Position numbers and translations under genes: made by a program. 64,000 bases of DNA from contig NZ_CP132719.1 in the NCBI RefSeq assembly GCF_030845995.1, forward strand, positions 2,728,001-2,792,000, written 5' to 3'. Of the stretch, positions 7,732-16,579 are shown piece after piece. The notes under the pieces are model-generated. The model saw nothing but the letters and a program-made list of their open reading frames with translations, was not told where the DNA came from and did no database searches. Every line of letters starts with the position of its first letter. Position 1 is the first letter of the stretch. This DNA is from Geothrix sp. 21YS21S-4. GTDB taxonomy: Bacteria; Acidobacteriota; Holophagae; Holophagales; Holophagaceae.

Positions 7732-9110
7732 CACTGACCTCCCTTCCTAGCCATGCCGAATCGGTACTCGGCGCGCAACAGTCCCCGCGTCTCGTGCTTC
7801 GCCAAGGGGGTGCTCCCGTAGCTCACGTCGCCGGAGACCTTCACGTTCGAGGTCGCCTGGTAGCCCAGCGAACCCACCATTTCGTAGACGCTCCGGATGC
7901 CGGCCAGGTACGGATTGTTGCTCTCGTAGCGCTGGAGGATGCCGTCGAAGCTGCCGGTGAACTTGCCCTTGGTCCACATCACCCAGGCGCGGCCCTCCTT
8001 GTGGGACAGGCTGCGGGAAGGCGCCGCGGGATCCACGAAGATCGCGTTCCCGGCGTTGACCCAGTGACCTCCGACGCCAATCAGGAGCGTCTTCTCGTTC
8101 AGGCTCCAGCGGATCTCGCCGCCCGTACGGTTGGCGTCGCCGAAGGTGTCGCGGTGCATGTGGCGGTAATCGGCCAGCATCTGCATCACGTCGCTCGCCG
8201 TCCAGGTGACGCTGCCGCCCCAGCCCTTGAAGGTGTCGTTCTCGTCCTGCCGGAAGAGCGAGGGAAGGTTCGTGCCCGCGAAGTAGGCGAAGAAGTTCCG
8301 CTCAGCGTAGTTCCCCGAAACGCTGACCTGGCTGCCCAGCTTCACGGTGGCGGTGTAGTCGTGCTCCGCGATGCGGGAGGGATCCTGCCCGGTGACGAGC
8401 GGCGCGTGGCTGGCCACGTCGAACACCGTCTTGCCGCGCAGCTGGAAGAGGGAGGTGGGGGCGATCAGGACGTCGACGCCCACCTGCTTGCGGGTGTAGT
8501 CCGTGGCGGAGGGGATATCCAGATCCTTGGCCGCCTTGGTGCCGTCCTGAAGGTAGGAGAGGCCGATCTCGCCGAACTGCGAGGCGCGCCAGGCCAGGCG
8601 GCTCCCGAAGATGAAGTCGCGCTGGTACTCGTAGTCGCTCTGGGTCCGGGGATCCACCGTCTTGTAGTAGACGGGGCGGCCGCCGAAGGCCGAGATGGAG
8701 AAGCCGCCGCGCAGGTCGGTGCGGGCGCTGACGCCGTCCACCTGCTCGAAGCCGGTGGTCTGGTTGGCGGTGAAGCGCCCCGCCTTGATCTCGGCGTTCG
8801 CCTGGTCGAAGCGGTACTGGAGGTAGCCGTAGCTGAGGTAGCCCGCACCCTTCGAGCCGTCATAGGAGCTGGCATCGGAGAGGTCGGTGCGCCCCCATCC
8901 GAAGAGGTGCAGGGACAACTTGTCGGTCCCCAGCTTGGTGGCGTCGATCCCCAGGTACTGCGTGGCCGGCGTGTAGGTGGCCTTGTCGAAACCCGGAGTC
9001 TCCTGCTTCCACATCTGGGCCATGGTGGTGCCGTAGACACTCACCTCCTGGCCCCAGGCCGCGGCGGACATCAAGGTGGCGAGCAGGGCCACATGGGTGC
9101 GTCGTTTCAT
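7731..9110 (-). CDS. Outer-membrane beta-barrel protein, putative porin of a porin-cytochrome conduit
   Basis: A 459-residue protein with signal peptide (KRRTHVALLATLMSAAAWG, cleavage before QEVSVYG). The mature part has the alternating hydrophobic/polar, Tyr/Trp/Gly-rich pattern of a large beta-barrel and ends in a terminal strand (LLRAEYRFG). It has no cysteine or heme motif, unlike MtrB with its CXXC. The start at 9110 has GAGG about 7 nt upstream; a frame-open ATG at 9122 lacks a ribosome site. First gene of the minus-strand cytochrome locus and overlapping the next cytochrome. A sheath for heme proteins across the outer membrane is inferred from this context; a plain substrate porin remains possible. 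Confidence 0.75.
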   Translation of the reverse strand: MKRRTHVALLATLMSAAAWGQEVSVYGTTMAQMWKQETPGFDKATYTPATQYLGIDATKLGTDKLSLHLFGWGRTDLSDASSYDGSKGAGYLSYGYLQYRFDQANAEIKAGRFTANQTTGFEQVDGVSARTDLRGGFSISAFGGRPVYYKTVDPRTQSDYEYQRDFIFGSRLAWRASQFGEIGLSYLQDGTKAAKDLDIPSATDYTRKQVGVDVLIAPTSLFQLRGKTVFDVASHAPLVTGQDPSRIAEHDYTATVKLGSQVSVSGNYAERNFFAYFAGTNLPSLFRQDENDTFKGWGGSVTWTASDVMQMLADYRHMHRDTFGDANRTGGEIRWSLNEKTLLIGVGGHWVNAGNAIFVDPAAPSRSLSHKEGRAWVMWTKGKFTGSFDGILQRYESNNPYLAGIRSVYEMVGSLGYQATSNVKVSGDVSYGSTPLAKHETRGLLRAEYRFGMARKGGQ

Positions 9111-9643
9111 GATTCGCCTCATGGTTCGAAGGGGGCGGTGTGATGGCCGTTCTGTGACGAATGTTCTCTGCCCTGTGACATTCAGGCCCCTCATTCGGAC
9201 TTCGTGCGGCGGCGGGGGCTTCTCGGGGTCTGACCATCGCACCGGGACTAAGCCGATGCTCGTGTCAGGAACGACACTAGGCCCGAACTCAGCCCACCTC
9301 AAGAGAGCAAATGTCTTTTCCTGTATTACCAAATAATAGTATAGATCGACCCGAAAACATCTTTGTGACATTTTCGTTGCATTTCTAAAAATTGAAAATA
9401 GATCAATTAAAAAATGACTCCTTGTCAAAAAACCGTCATAAAAACCATCTGTTGTCAAAGACAAAAAAATCAAAAAACACAAACTTGTGACCGGCGCCAC
9501 TGAAACCAGAGGCTGCTCGAAGGTTTTTGGCCGTTTTTTTACCATTGTGACAAAGGACACAGCCCGCGCGCCGCTACCGGCGTGTGATCCCAGACACGGA
9601 GGACGCCGGGGACACTGGTCGCCTGACATGCGTGGAGGTCTTC
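9111..9643. promoter_or_regulatory. Divergent control region between cytochrome and IOR operons
   Basis: A 533-bp gap, AT-rich in its middle (about 9310-9490). TGTGAC occurs five times on the plus strand (9153, 9174, 9364, 9486, 9546). The copy at 9546-9561 forms TGTGA-CAAAGG-ACACA, one mismatch from the CRP consensus, 83 bp before iorA. A possible minus-strand -10, TATACT (9343-9338), has the 9364 half-site centred about 40 bp before the presumed transcription start, where class II activators bind. No reading frame here looks real. Confidence 0.45.
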
Positions 9644-11287
9644 ATGGCTCACAGCACCCTCGCGCTGGGGGTGGAGGCGGTGGGATGCGCCGCCTTCGAT
9701 GCCGGCATCAAGGGCGCGTTCGGCTATCCGGGCACGCCGTCCACGGAAGGGTTCGAATTCGTCGAGGCGATGATCCGCGCCCAGCCCGAAGGCCGGGTGT
9801 CCCAGTGGGCCTCCAACGAGAAGGTCGCCTACGACCTGGCGCTGGGGATGAGCTACGCGGGTTTCCGCAGCCTGGTGACCATGAAGCACGTCGGGCTGAA
9901 CGTGGCCATGGACGCCTACGCCAATTCGGCCCTCACAGGCGTCCGGGGCGGGCTGGTGCTCCTGGTGGCGGACGATCCGGGGATGCACAGCAGCCAGAAC
10001 GAGCAGGACAGCCGCCGCCTGGCCGAATTCGCCTGGCTCCCTTGCCTCGAACCGAGCACGGTCCAGGAGTGCTACGACCTCACCTTCCGCGCCTTCGAGC
10101 TGTCGGAAGCCCTCCAGTTGCCCGTGATGCTGCGGGTGGTGACCCGCCTGGCCCATTGCCGGGCGCCCCTCGCCCGGCGGGAGACCTTGGCTCCCATGGG
10201 ACTGGGGCTCGTGCCCAAGGGCGCCATCCAGGACTGGGTGCTCATCCCCTCCAACGCCCGTCGCCGCTACGTGGACCTGCTGGCCAAGCAGCCCCGCCTG
10301 AAGGAGGAAGTGGCCTCCCTGAACCATGTGGTTCCGGGCGCCTCCCGCCGCGGCGTGGCCGCCGCGGGCATGGGTCGGGCCTATTTCCTTCAACTGCTCC
10401 TGGAACATCCGGAACTTGCCGCCCTGCCCCGCCTGGAAGTGGCCGCCTATCCCCTGGATCCCGCCCTCGAACAGGCCTTTCTCGCCCAGGTGGACGAGGT
10501 CGTGGTCTTCGAGGAGGACTATCCGGTCCTGGAAGAGCACTTCCTCCTGCGGGGCGCCCAGGTTCACGGCCGGTTGGACGGTTCCCTCCCGCGGACCGGC
10601 GAGCTGTCCCCGCGCCTCCTGAAGGACGCTCTGGGCCTGGCCTCGCCCCAAGGCAAGGCCGCTGCGGGCTTGGATCTTCCCGTGCGCGCCCCGCGGTTCT
10701 GCGACGGCTGCGGGCACGTGGACGCCTACGAGGCCCTCCAGCAGGCCCTGGCCAACCTGGGCGTGCCCGAGACCCGCGTCTTCGGCGACATCGGGTGCTA
10801 CACCCTGGCCGCCCAGGAGCCCATGGGCGCCATCCACGCTGTGGTCGAGATGGGCGCCAGCATCAGCATGGCCGTGGGCGCCGCCCTGGCGGGGCAGACG
10901 CCCTCCGTGGCGGTCATCGGCGATTCCACCTTCGGCCACAGCGGACTGCCCGCCCTCCTGACGGCGGCGGACGCCGGCGCCAACGTTACGGTGATGATCC
11001 TCGACAACCGCGTGGTGGGGATGACCGGCCAACAGCCCAGCCAGGCCCTGGACCAGGTGGAGCGCCTGGTGAAGGGCCTCGGCATCTCCGAGGACCACGT
11101 CCGGGTGCTCCTGCCCGTCCCCAAGCAGCACGACGCCAACGTCCTGGCCATGGAAGCCGCCCTGCGCCATCCCGGGCCGTCGGTGGTGGTGTTCCGGCGG
11201 GAATGCATCCAGTCCATCCGCCGGGGCGTCCTGAAGGAGCACGACCGGCAGGAACGCGAGCGCTGCACCACGGAGGCCTGCTCATGA
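9644..11287 (+). CDS. iorA: Indolepyruvate:ferredoxin oxidoreductase, alpha subunit lacking the ferredoxin domain
   Basis: A 547-residue TPP enzyme that oxidatively decarboxylates arylpyruvates to arylacetyl-CoA, with IorB. N-terminal pyrimidine-binding domain (AFGYPGTPSTEGFEF) and C-terminal TPP domain with FCDGCGH (about 350) and the GDS...DNR Mg/TPP motif (GDSTFGHSG, ILDNRVVGMTG). The usual C-terminal ferredoxin module with two CXXCXXCXXXC clusters is absent: the protein stops soon after RRECIQSIRRG. ATG at 9644 is preceded by GGAGG at 5 nt; the longer open frame from 9584 lacks one. Overlaps iorB by ATGA. The electron acceptor is therefore unclear. Confidence 0.88.
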   Translation: MAHSTLALGVEAVGCAAFDAGIKGAFGYPGTPSTEGFEFVEAMIRAQPEGRVSQWASNEKVAYDLALGMSYAGFRSLVTMKHVGLNVAMDAYANSALTGVRGGLVLLVADDPGMHSSQNEQDSRRLAEFAWLPCLEPSTVQECYDLTFRAFELSEALQLPVMLRVVTRLAHCRAPLARRETLAPMGLGLVPKGAIQDWVLIPSNARRRYVDLLAKQPRLKEEVASLNHVVPGASRRGVAAAGMGRAYFLQLLLEHPELAALPRLEVAAYPLDPALEQAFLAQVDEVVVFEEDYPVLEEHFLLRGAQVHGRLDGSLPRTGELSPRLLKDALGLASPQGKAAAGLDLPVRAPRFCDGCGHVDAYEALQQALANLGVPETRVFGDIGCYTLAAQEPMGAIHAVVEMGASISMAVGAALAGQTPSVAVIGDSTFGHSGLPALLTAADAGANVTVMILDNRVVGMTGQQPSQALDQVERLVKGLGISEDHVRVLLPVPKQHDANVLAMEAALRHPGPSVVVFRRECIQSIRRGVLKEHDRQERERCTTEACS

Positions 11288-11883
11288 ACGCTTCCCGAAT
11301 CCACGGCATCGTCCTTTCCGGCGTGGGGGGCCAGGGGGTGCTCTCCCTCGCCCAGATCCTGCTGGAGGCCCTGCGCCGCAGCGGACTCCACGCCCTCCAG
11401 TCCGAGATCCACGGCATGAGCCAGCGGGGCGGCAGCGTCCACGCCCAGGTCTGCTACGCCGACACGCCGCTCAGCTCGCCGATCATCGACGAGGGCTGCG
11501 CGGACCTGCTCATCGCCCTGGAGCCCCTGGAGGCGCTGCGCTACGTGGCCATGCTGCGCGTCGACGGCCACCTCGTGGTCTCGGAAGAGCCCGAAGTGAA
11601 CATGGAGGGCTACCCGCCTCTGGACGACGTGTACGCCGCCCTCAAGGCCGTTCCGGGCGCCCATCTCCTGGATACCGAGGACCTGGCGCGGCGGCTCAAC
11701 CATCGCCAGGCCGGGGGCATGGCCCTGCTGGGGATGGCCTCGCGGTTCCTGCCCGTGGAGGAAGAGGTCTGGCGCGAGGTCATCGCCCAGCGCTTCGAGT
11801 CCAAGGGCCCCCGCGTCGCCGAAAAGAACCTCGAAGCCTTCGCCGCCGGCCGCGGCTTCATCCAGGAACCGGTGGGAGCCTGA
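11284..11883 (+). CDS. iorB: Indolepyruvate oxidoreductase, beta (gamma-type) subunit
   Basis: A 199-residue subunit of the 2-oxoacid:acceptor oxidoreductase gamma family, with SGVGGQGVLSLAQILLEA at the N-terminus and the family motif EIHGMSQRGGSVHAQV. It binds CoA and completes the active site with IorA in the cytoplasm. The ATG overlaps the iorA stop (ATGA), and the acyl-CoA synthetase ATG follows its own stop after one base, so all three are one operon. It has no Fe-S motif either, so neither subunit carries a visible cluster. Confidence 0.92.
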   Translation: MNASRIHGIVLSGVGGQGVLSLAQILLEALRRSGLHALQSEIHGMSQRGGSVHAQVCYADTPLSSPIIDEGCADLLIALEPLEALRYVAMLRVDGHLVVSEEPEVNMEGYPPLDDVYAALKAVPGAHLLDTEDLARRLNHRQAGGMALLGMASRFLPVEEEVWREVIAQRFESKGPRVAEKNLEAFAAGRGFIQEPVGA

Positions 11884-11884
11884 C

Positions 11885-14023
11885 ATGACCGAAACGACGG
11901 GATTCCTCCACGAGGAGCGGGCCTACGGCCTGCTCGCCGCCGCGGGCCTGCGGGTGCCCCGCCACGGGTTCCTCGAAGGGGGATCGCTGCCCTTCGCGCC
12001 CGGCGAACCCATCGTGCTGAAGGGAATCGCCGACCAGCTCTGGCACAAGTCGGACAAGGGCGCCGTCCACTTCGGGGCCTTCGACGCCGACGCGCTCCGG
12101 GCGGAAGCCGCGGCCATGCGCCAGCGCGTGGCGGGCCACCCCTGGATCGGCGGCCTCGTGTGCGAGAAGGTCGCCTTCAAGCGCCTCTCCGGACTGCCCA
12201 CGGAAGCCCTCGTCTCCCTCAAGCGCGATCCCGAAGCCGGCTGGCTGGCGGTCTGCGGGATCGGCGGCCTCCAGGCCGATGCCTGGGCGGCCCTGGCGCC
12301 GCCCCTGATCTGGCCCCTCGCCCTGTGCACGCCCGAGCAGGCCCTCGCGGACCTGCGGGAGCACTGGCTAGGCCGCACATGGCTGGGCCGCCAGCGCGGG
12401 ACGGAAGCGCTCACGGACGAGACGAAGCTGCTCGCCTTCCTCCGAGGCCTCTGGAAAGCAGCGGAAGGCCTCGGTCGCGAGGGCGTCACCCTGCTGGAGC
12501 TGAATCCCGTGGTCCTGGACGCCGACGGCCTGCCCACGGCCCTGGACGGCGTGGGCACCCTCGACGCGGCGCCTTCCGAACCTCCCGCCGCGCCGGACCC
12601 GGCCTGGTACCGCGCCCTGGTGGCGCCCCGCGACCTCGTGATCGCCGGGGTCTCCAGCCGCGAAGGGACCGTGGGCCGCATCATCCTGGAAAACGTCCGG
12701 CGGTCCTCCCTCCCCGAGGGCGCCCTCCGTCTCATCAAGCCCGGCGCGCCGGAGTTCCTGGGGCTGCCCTGCCTGGGCTCCGTCGCCGATCTGGCCGCGG
12801 CGCCCACGGATCAGCTCATCGTGTCTCTGCCCGCGGTCCAGACGCTGGAGATGGTCGAGCAGCTGTGCCGCCAGGGCGGCGGCGCCACCGTCGTCTACGT
12901 GGTGGCCGGGGGCCTGGGCGACGGGGCCGACACCGAGGGCCTGGGCAAGCGGCTGGTGGCCTGCCTGGAGGCGCACCGTCGCGCCGGCAAGTGGACGCCC
13001 GCGCTGGTGGGCCCCAACGGCCTGGGCCTCTACAGTCCGGACCTGGACCTCAACACCCTCTTCATTCCCGACGAGAAGCTGCCCCTCCGGCCGCGGCCCG
13101 GCCACGCGGCGCTGGTGAGCCAGAGCGGCGCCTTCCTCATCACCCGCCTGAGCCGTCGCCCGGAGCTGGGCCTCCGCGCCGCCGTGGCGGTGGGAAACCA
13201 GATGGATCTGCGCTGTTCGGATTTCCTGGACGGCTTCGGCTCGGATCCCGCCGTGAAGGTCGTGGGGGCCTACCTGGAAGGCTTCGCCCCCGGCGACCTG
13301 AAGGCCACGGCCCAAGCCACCGCCCGCCTGCGGGCCGCGGGCCGCCGCGTGCTCCTGTACAAGGGCGGGCGCAGTCAGGAGGGCATGGCCGCCGCAAGCA
13401 GCCACACGGGCGCCCTGGCTGGGGACCACGCGCTCCAGGCCAGCGTGCTGCGCCGCGCGGGAGCCATGCTCGCCGAGCGCATCGAAGCCTTCGACGCGGC
13501 TCTCTCCTGGTTGGGCGCCTATGCCGAGGGCACGCCGCGCCGCGTGGCCATCATGACCAACGCCGGATTCGAGTCCGTGGCCTCCGCGGACCTGCTGGAC
13601 GGCCCGTTCCGGGGCTCCCGCCTGACGGAAGCCGAGACCTCGGCCCTGGCGGAAACCATCGAGCGCCATGGCCTGACGGGTCTGGTGAGCGCCCGCCTCC
13701 CCCTGGACCTCACGCCCATGGCCGACGAGGCCGCCTACCTGGCGGGCGCCCGGCTGCTGCTGGCCTCCGAGGCCGATGCCGTGGTGGTGGGCCTGGTGCC
13801 CCTCACCCGGCGCCTGGGGACTGCCGACCCGGCGGCCTTCGGCCCCTTCGCCGCGGATCTGGCCAAGGCGGCCCGGGAGAGCGGCAAGTGGCTGGGCGTC
13901 GCGGTGGAGGGGGGCGCCATCTACGACGCCTACCGCCAGGGCCTGCGCGAGGCCGGCCTGCCCGTGTTCCTGACCATGGAAGAAGCGCTGGAGGGCCTGC
14001 GCGTCATCGCCGCGGAGTTGTGA
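11885..14023 (+). CDS. ADP-forming acyl-CoA synthetase (fused beta-alpha)
   Basis: A 712-residue enzyme converting acyl-CoA + ADP + Pi to acid + ATP + CoA. Order: N-terminal ATP-grasp (beta) domain about 1-225, CoA-binding Rossmann domain about 240-370 (IAGVSSREGTVGRIILENV), then the succinyl-CoA-synthetase-like ligase part to the end. SHTGALAGDHA near residue 504 holds the expected phosphohistidine. Beta precedes alpha, a less common order among fused ACDs. Directly behind iorB, so arylacetyl-CoA (indoleacetyl- or phenylacetyl-CoA) is the likely substrate: substrate-level ATP from aromatic amino acids. Specificity is inferred from context. Confidence 0.9.
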   Translation: MTETTGFLHEERAYGLLAAAGLRVPRHGFLEGGSLPFAPGEPIVLKGIADQLWHKSDKGAVHFGAFDADALRAEAAAMRQRVAGHPWIGGLVCEKVAFKRLSGLPTEALVSLKRDPEAGWLAVCGIGGLQADAWAALAPPLIWPLALCTPEQALADLREHWLGRTWLGRQRGTEALTDETKLLAFLRGLWKAAEGLGREGVTLLELNPVVLDADGLPTALDGVGTLDAAPSEPPAAPDPAWYRALVAPRDLVIAGVSSREGTVGRIILENVRRSSLPEGALRLIKPGAPEFLGLPCLGSVADLAAAPTDQLIVSLPAVQTLEMVEQLCRQGGGATVVYVVAGGLGDGADTEGLGKRLVACLEAHRRAGKWTPALVGPNGLGLYSPDLDLNTLFIPDEKLPLRPRPGHAALVSQSGAFLITRLSRRPELGLRAAVAVGNQMDLRCSDFLDGFGSDPAVKVVGAYLEGFAPGDLKATAQATARLRAAGRRVLLYKGGRSQEGMAAASSHTGALAGDHALQASVLRRAGAMLAERIEAFDAALSWLGAYAEGTPRRVAIMTNAGFESVASADLLDGPFRGSRLTEAETSALAETIERHGLTGLVSARLPLDLTPMADEAAYLAGARLLLASEADAVVVGLVPLTRRLGTADPAAFGPFAADLAKAARESGKWLGVAVEGGAIYDAYRQGLREAGLPVFLTMEEALEGLRVIAAEL

Positions 14024-14086
14024 TTCCGCGCATGGCCCGCGCCGCCATTTGGAGTCAGACTCTATTTCGGACCACTTAGGACCGAA

Positions 14087-14854
14087 ATGTCCCGCATCCT
14101 CCCCCCCTGGCGCACCCTCCTCCCCGTCGAGCACGGGAGCTGGTTCATGCTCGGGTTCCCGCTCGTCCTGGGCCTCCTGCTGCGGCCCAGCTGGGGCGGA
14201 GGCTGCCTGGGGCTGGGGGCCCTCGCGGCGTTCCTCGCCCGCACGCCCCTTCGAAAGGTGCTCCGCGGACCCAGGGATCCGGCGCAGCTCCGGGCGCTCC
14301 TGCTCGAAGGAAGCCTCGCTGGCATCCTCGGAATGGCCGCGCTCTCAATTTCAGGCCCAAGATTCCTGATTCCCCTCGCCTGTGCGACGCCGCTCGTCCT
14401 GGTGGCGCTTCGGGCGGATCTCCAGCGCGCCGCCCGTTCTCTGCCGGTCGAGCTGGCCGCCCAGGCCGCCTTCGCCGCCCTCGCCGCCGCACTGGTGGTG
14501 GCCGGCGGCGCCTCCTCGGCGGAGACCTTCCGGATCTGGCTGCTCGTCGCGCTGACGGGGGGCGCCAACCTGGCCCACGTCCGCCACCTTCTCGGCCGCG
14601 CCCATGGTTTGCCGCCGAAGGAACTGGGGCGCCGGCGCCTGCCGGTCCATCTCCTTCACGCGGGGTTGCTCGCGGCTTCGGCCCTCTTCGTGGCGCCCTC
14701 CGGATGGGCGGGGTTGATGTGGACCGGCTGGACGGGGGTTCTCTACCTCCGCGCGATCGTCGCCTCCGCGCCGCCGCCGGCCCGCGTCCTGGGCTGGCGG
14801 GAGGGCGGGCTCAGCGCCGTGGGCGTGCTGCTGCTGTGGGGCGCCCTGCTCTGA
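14087..14854 (+). CDS. YwiC-like integral membrane protein
   Basis: A 255-residue polytopic protein with about seven hydrophobic segments. The N-terminal LLPVEHGSWFMLGFPLVLGL carries the PxEHG(S/A)W signature of the YwiC-like family; a basic loop with RTPLRKVLRGP follows. Function is not established; in Bacillus ywiC lies beside nitrate-respiration and fnr genes, and here it is near MoeA and Crp/Fnr genes. ATG at 14087 has AGGA upstream. It is likely transcribed separately from acd (63-bp gap). No catalytic role can be assigned. Confidence 0.75.
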   Translation: MSRILPPWRTLLPVEHGSWFMLGFPLVLGLLLRPSWGGGCLGLGALAAFLARTPLRKVLRGPRDPAQLRALLLEGSLAGILGMAALSISGPRFLIPLACATPLVLVALRADLQRAARSLPVELAAQAAFAALAAALVVAGGASSAETFRIWLLVALTGGANLAHVRHLLGRAHGLPPKELGRRRLPVHLLHAGLLAASALFVAPSGWAGLMWTGWTGVLYLRAIVASAPPPARVLGWREGGLSAVGVLLLWGALL

Positions 14855-14865
14855 TTTCGATCACA
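14850..14865 (+). promoter_or_regulatory. CRP-like site before the Rrf2 gene
   Basis: TCTGA-TTTCGA-TCACA differs from TGTGA-N6-TCACA at one position. It overlaps the last codons of the YwiC gene and lies about 60 bp before the Rrf2 start, a suitable place for control by the Crp/Fnr protein encoded at 16580. Pattern match only. Confidence 0.35.
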
Positions 14866-14925
14866 TCTGAGGGCTGCACTCCGGAATACGACCCTGGGGC
14901 CTTCAAATCGGAAGTAATATTCCGA

Positions 14926-15372
14926 ATGCTGTTCTCCACCGCCACCGGTTACGCCCTGCGCGCCCTCGCCGCCCTTCCCGAGGACGGGAGCTTCTGCTTG
15001 GCGAAGGATCTGGCGGCCAGCCTGGAGCTGCCGGGGCCCTACCTGGCGAAGATCCTCCAGGGGCTGGTGCAGGCGGAGATCCTGGAATCCGTCCGGGGCC
15101 CCAAGGGCGGCTTCCGCCTGACCCGGGCGGCCCACCGGATCACCGTGGGCCAGGTGGTGGCCGCCTTGGAAGGCCCCAATTCCATGGAAGGCTGCATCAT
15201 GGGCTTTCCCACCTGCGGCGGCGACCATCCCTGCCCCCTGCACGACGCCTGGGCCGCGGTGAAGGCCCAGGTCGCGGCCTCCATGACCGAGGCCACCATC
15301 CGGGACCTCCAGTTAATGGACCTGCGCCACCAGAAGGAATCCAAGGGCCGCCAGCCCGGCATGCGGCCCTGA
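14926..15372 (+). CDS. Rrf2-family transcriptional regulator with Fe-S cysteine triad
   Basis: A 148-residue winged-helix regulator. HTH about 10-60 (FCLAKDLAASLELPGPYLAKILQ) and Rrf2 signature VRGPKGGFRL. Three cysteines spaced C-x6-C-x5-C (CIMGFPTC then GDHPCPLHDAW) match the cluster-ligating loop of NsrR/IscR-type sensors, so it probably senses NO, oxygen or Fe-S status through a 2Fe-2S or 4Fe-4S cluster. The ATG at 14926 begins at the conserved Rrf2 N-terminus (MLFSTATGYALRAL); the frame is open further upstream, inside the YwiC gene. Targets are unknown; molybdopterin and respiratory genes next to it are plausible. Confidence 0.88.
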   Translation: MLFSTATGYALRALAALPEDGSFCLAKDLAASLELPGPYLAKILQGLVQAEILESVRGPKGGFRLTRAAHRITVGQVVAALEGPNSMEGCIMGFPTCGGDHPCPLHDAWAAVKAQVAASMTEATIRDLQLMDLRHQKESKGRQPGMRP

Positions 15373-15433
15373 GCCGAAATCCGGATTTCGCGCTCCTTTT
15401 CTCTCGTCACCTCCTCGCGGGTATCCTTCGCCC

Positions 15434-16573
15434 ATGTCCCTGAGCTGCGACACCGGCGACCTGCTTCCCCTGGACGAAGCCCTGGCCCGCCTGTGGGAGG
15501 CCCTCCCGGCGCCCGCGTTTCCGGAACTGCGGGCGGATCGCGACGACCCCGCCCTCGATCTGGCCACCATGGACGGCGCGGCGCTGCGGGCGGCCGAGGG
15601 AAGCACGCCCCGCCGGCTGACGGGCACCCTGTTCGCGGGCGACGATCCGACCATCTGTCCCGTGGTTCCGGGCTCGGCCGTCCGCATCATGACCGGCGCC
15701 GCCCTTCCGCCCGGCGCGGATGCCGTGGTGCCAGTGGAGCAGCTCACGGAAGAAGGTGGCTTCCTTCGCCCCCTGGTGGATCCGGCCCCGGGGGACCACA
15801 TCCGGCGCCGGGGCAGCCAGGCCCTCGCTGGCGAAGTGATCCTTCCCATGGGGAGCCCAGTGACCGCGGTGCGGACGGGCCTCGAAGCCTGGGTCGGCCA
15901 GCCTTACGCGGCGCTCCGACGGATCCGCGTGGCGGTGGCGTCCACGGGCGATGAACTGACCGCCGACCCGCGACCCCACCAGATCCGGGACGCCAACGGC
16001 CCCATGCTGGCCGCCCTGGCCCATGGGTTGGGCGCCGAGGTCGAACGGTGGCCCGCCCTTCCGGACGATCCGCTCGCGCTGGCGACGGCCCTCCAGAATC
16101 CCAAGGGGATCCGCATCCTGATCACCTCCGGCGGGGTGAGCATGGGCGCGCGCGACCATCTCCCGGCGGTCCTGCGGGACCTGGGCGCCGACGTCCTCTT
16201 CCATCGGATCCGCCTGCGGCCGGGAAAGCCCATGCTGGCCGCCCTTCTGGGAGACCTGCTCGTCCTGGGGCTGCCGGGCAATCCCGGGTCCGCCTACCTC
16301 AACGCCCGCCTATTCCTCCCGCTGGCCCTGGCCCGCCTGGCGGGCCGCAGGCGTCCCGACCCCTGGCGGCGGGGACGCCTGGCCGCGGCGGTGTCCAACG
16401 CGGGGATCCGGCCCCTGCTCCAGCCCTGCCGCCGGGAAGGGGACAACCTTCACCCTCTCCCGAGCAAGGGCTCCGCCGACCTCATCACGCTGGCGCAGGC
16501 CGATGCCTGCGCGTGGATCGAGCCGGGCGGCCTCGCGGCCAGCGAGGAGACCCGCTGGATCTCGATCCTGTAG
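15434..16573 (+). CDS. moeA: Molybdopterin molybdenumtransferase MoeA
   Basis: A 379-residue cytoplasmic enzyme that inserts molybdate into adenylylated molybdopterin. Motifs: TMDGAALRA (in place of the common SAMDGYA), RIMTGAALPPGADAV, VASTGDEL, ITSGGVSMGARD, RLRPGKPMLAAL and LGLPGNPGSA. Slightly shorter than E. coli MoeA (411 aa). No clear ribosome site precedes the ATG. Convergent with, and only 6 bp from, the Crp/Fnr gene. Implies the cell makes molybdo- or tungstoenzymes, which fits anaerobic respiration. Confidence 0.92.
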   Translation: MSLSCDTGDLLPLDEALARLWEALPAPAFPELRADRDDPALDLATMDGAALRAAEGSTPRRLTGTLFAGDDPTICPVVPGSAVRIMTGAALPPGADAVVPVEQLTEEGGFLRPLVDPAPGDHIRRRGSQALAGEVILPMGSPVTAVRTGLEAWVGQPYAALRRIRVAVASTGDELTADPRPHQIRDANGPMLAALAHGLGAEVERWPALPDDPLALATALQNPKGIRILITSGGVSMGARDHLPAVLRDLGADVLFHRIRLRPGKPMLAALLGDLLVLGLPGNPGSAYLNARLFLPLALARLAGRRRPDPWRRGRLAAAVSNAGIRPLLQPCRREGDNLHPLPSKGSADLITLAQADACAWIEPGGLAASEETRWISIL

Positions 16574-16579
16574 CGGCGC

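Noticed and set aside
9393-9407. TTGA-AAATAGA-TCAA as an FNR box before the barrel gene
   Set aside because: Spacer is seven, not six, and the Crp/Fnr protein here lacks FNR cysteines; too weak alone to list as a site.
9487-11283. Plus-strand frame of 798 codons running through iorA into iorB
   Set aside because: Only its last 200 codons (iorB) make sense; the front part is an Arg/Pro-rich shadow of iorA in another frame.
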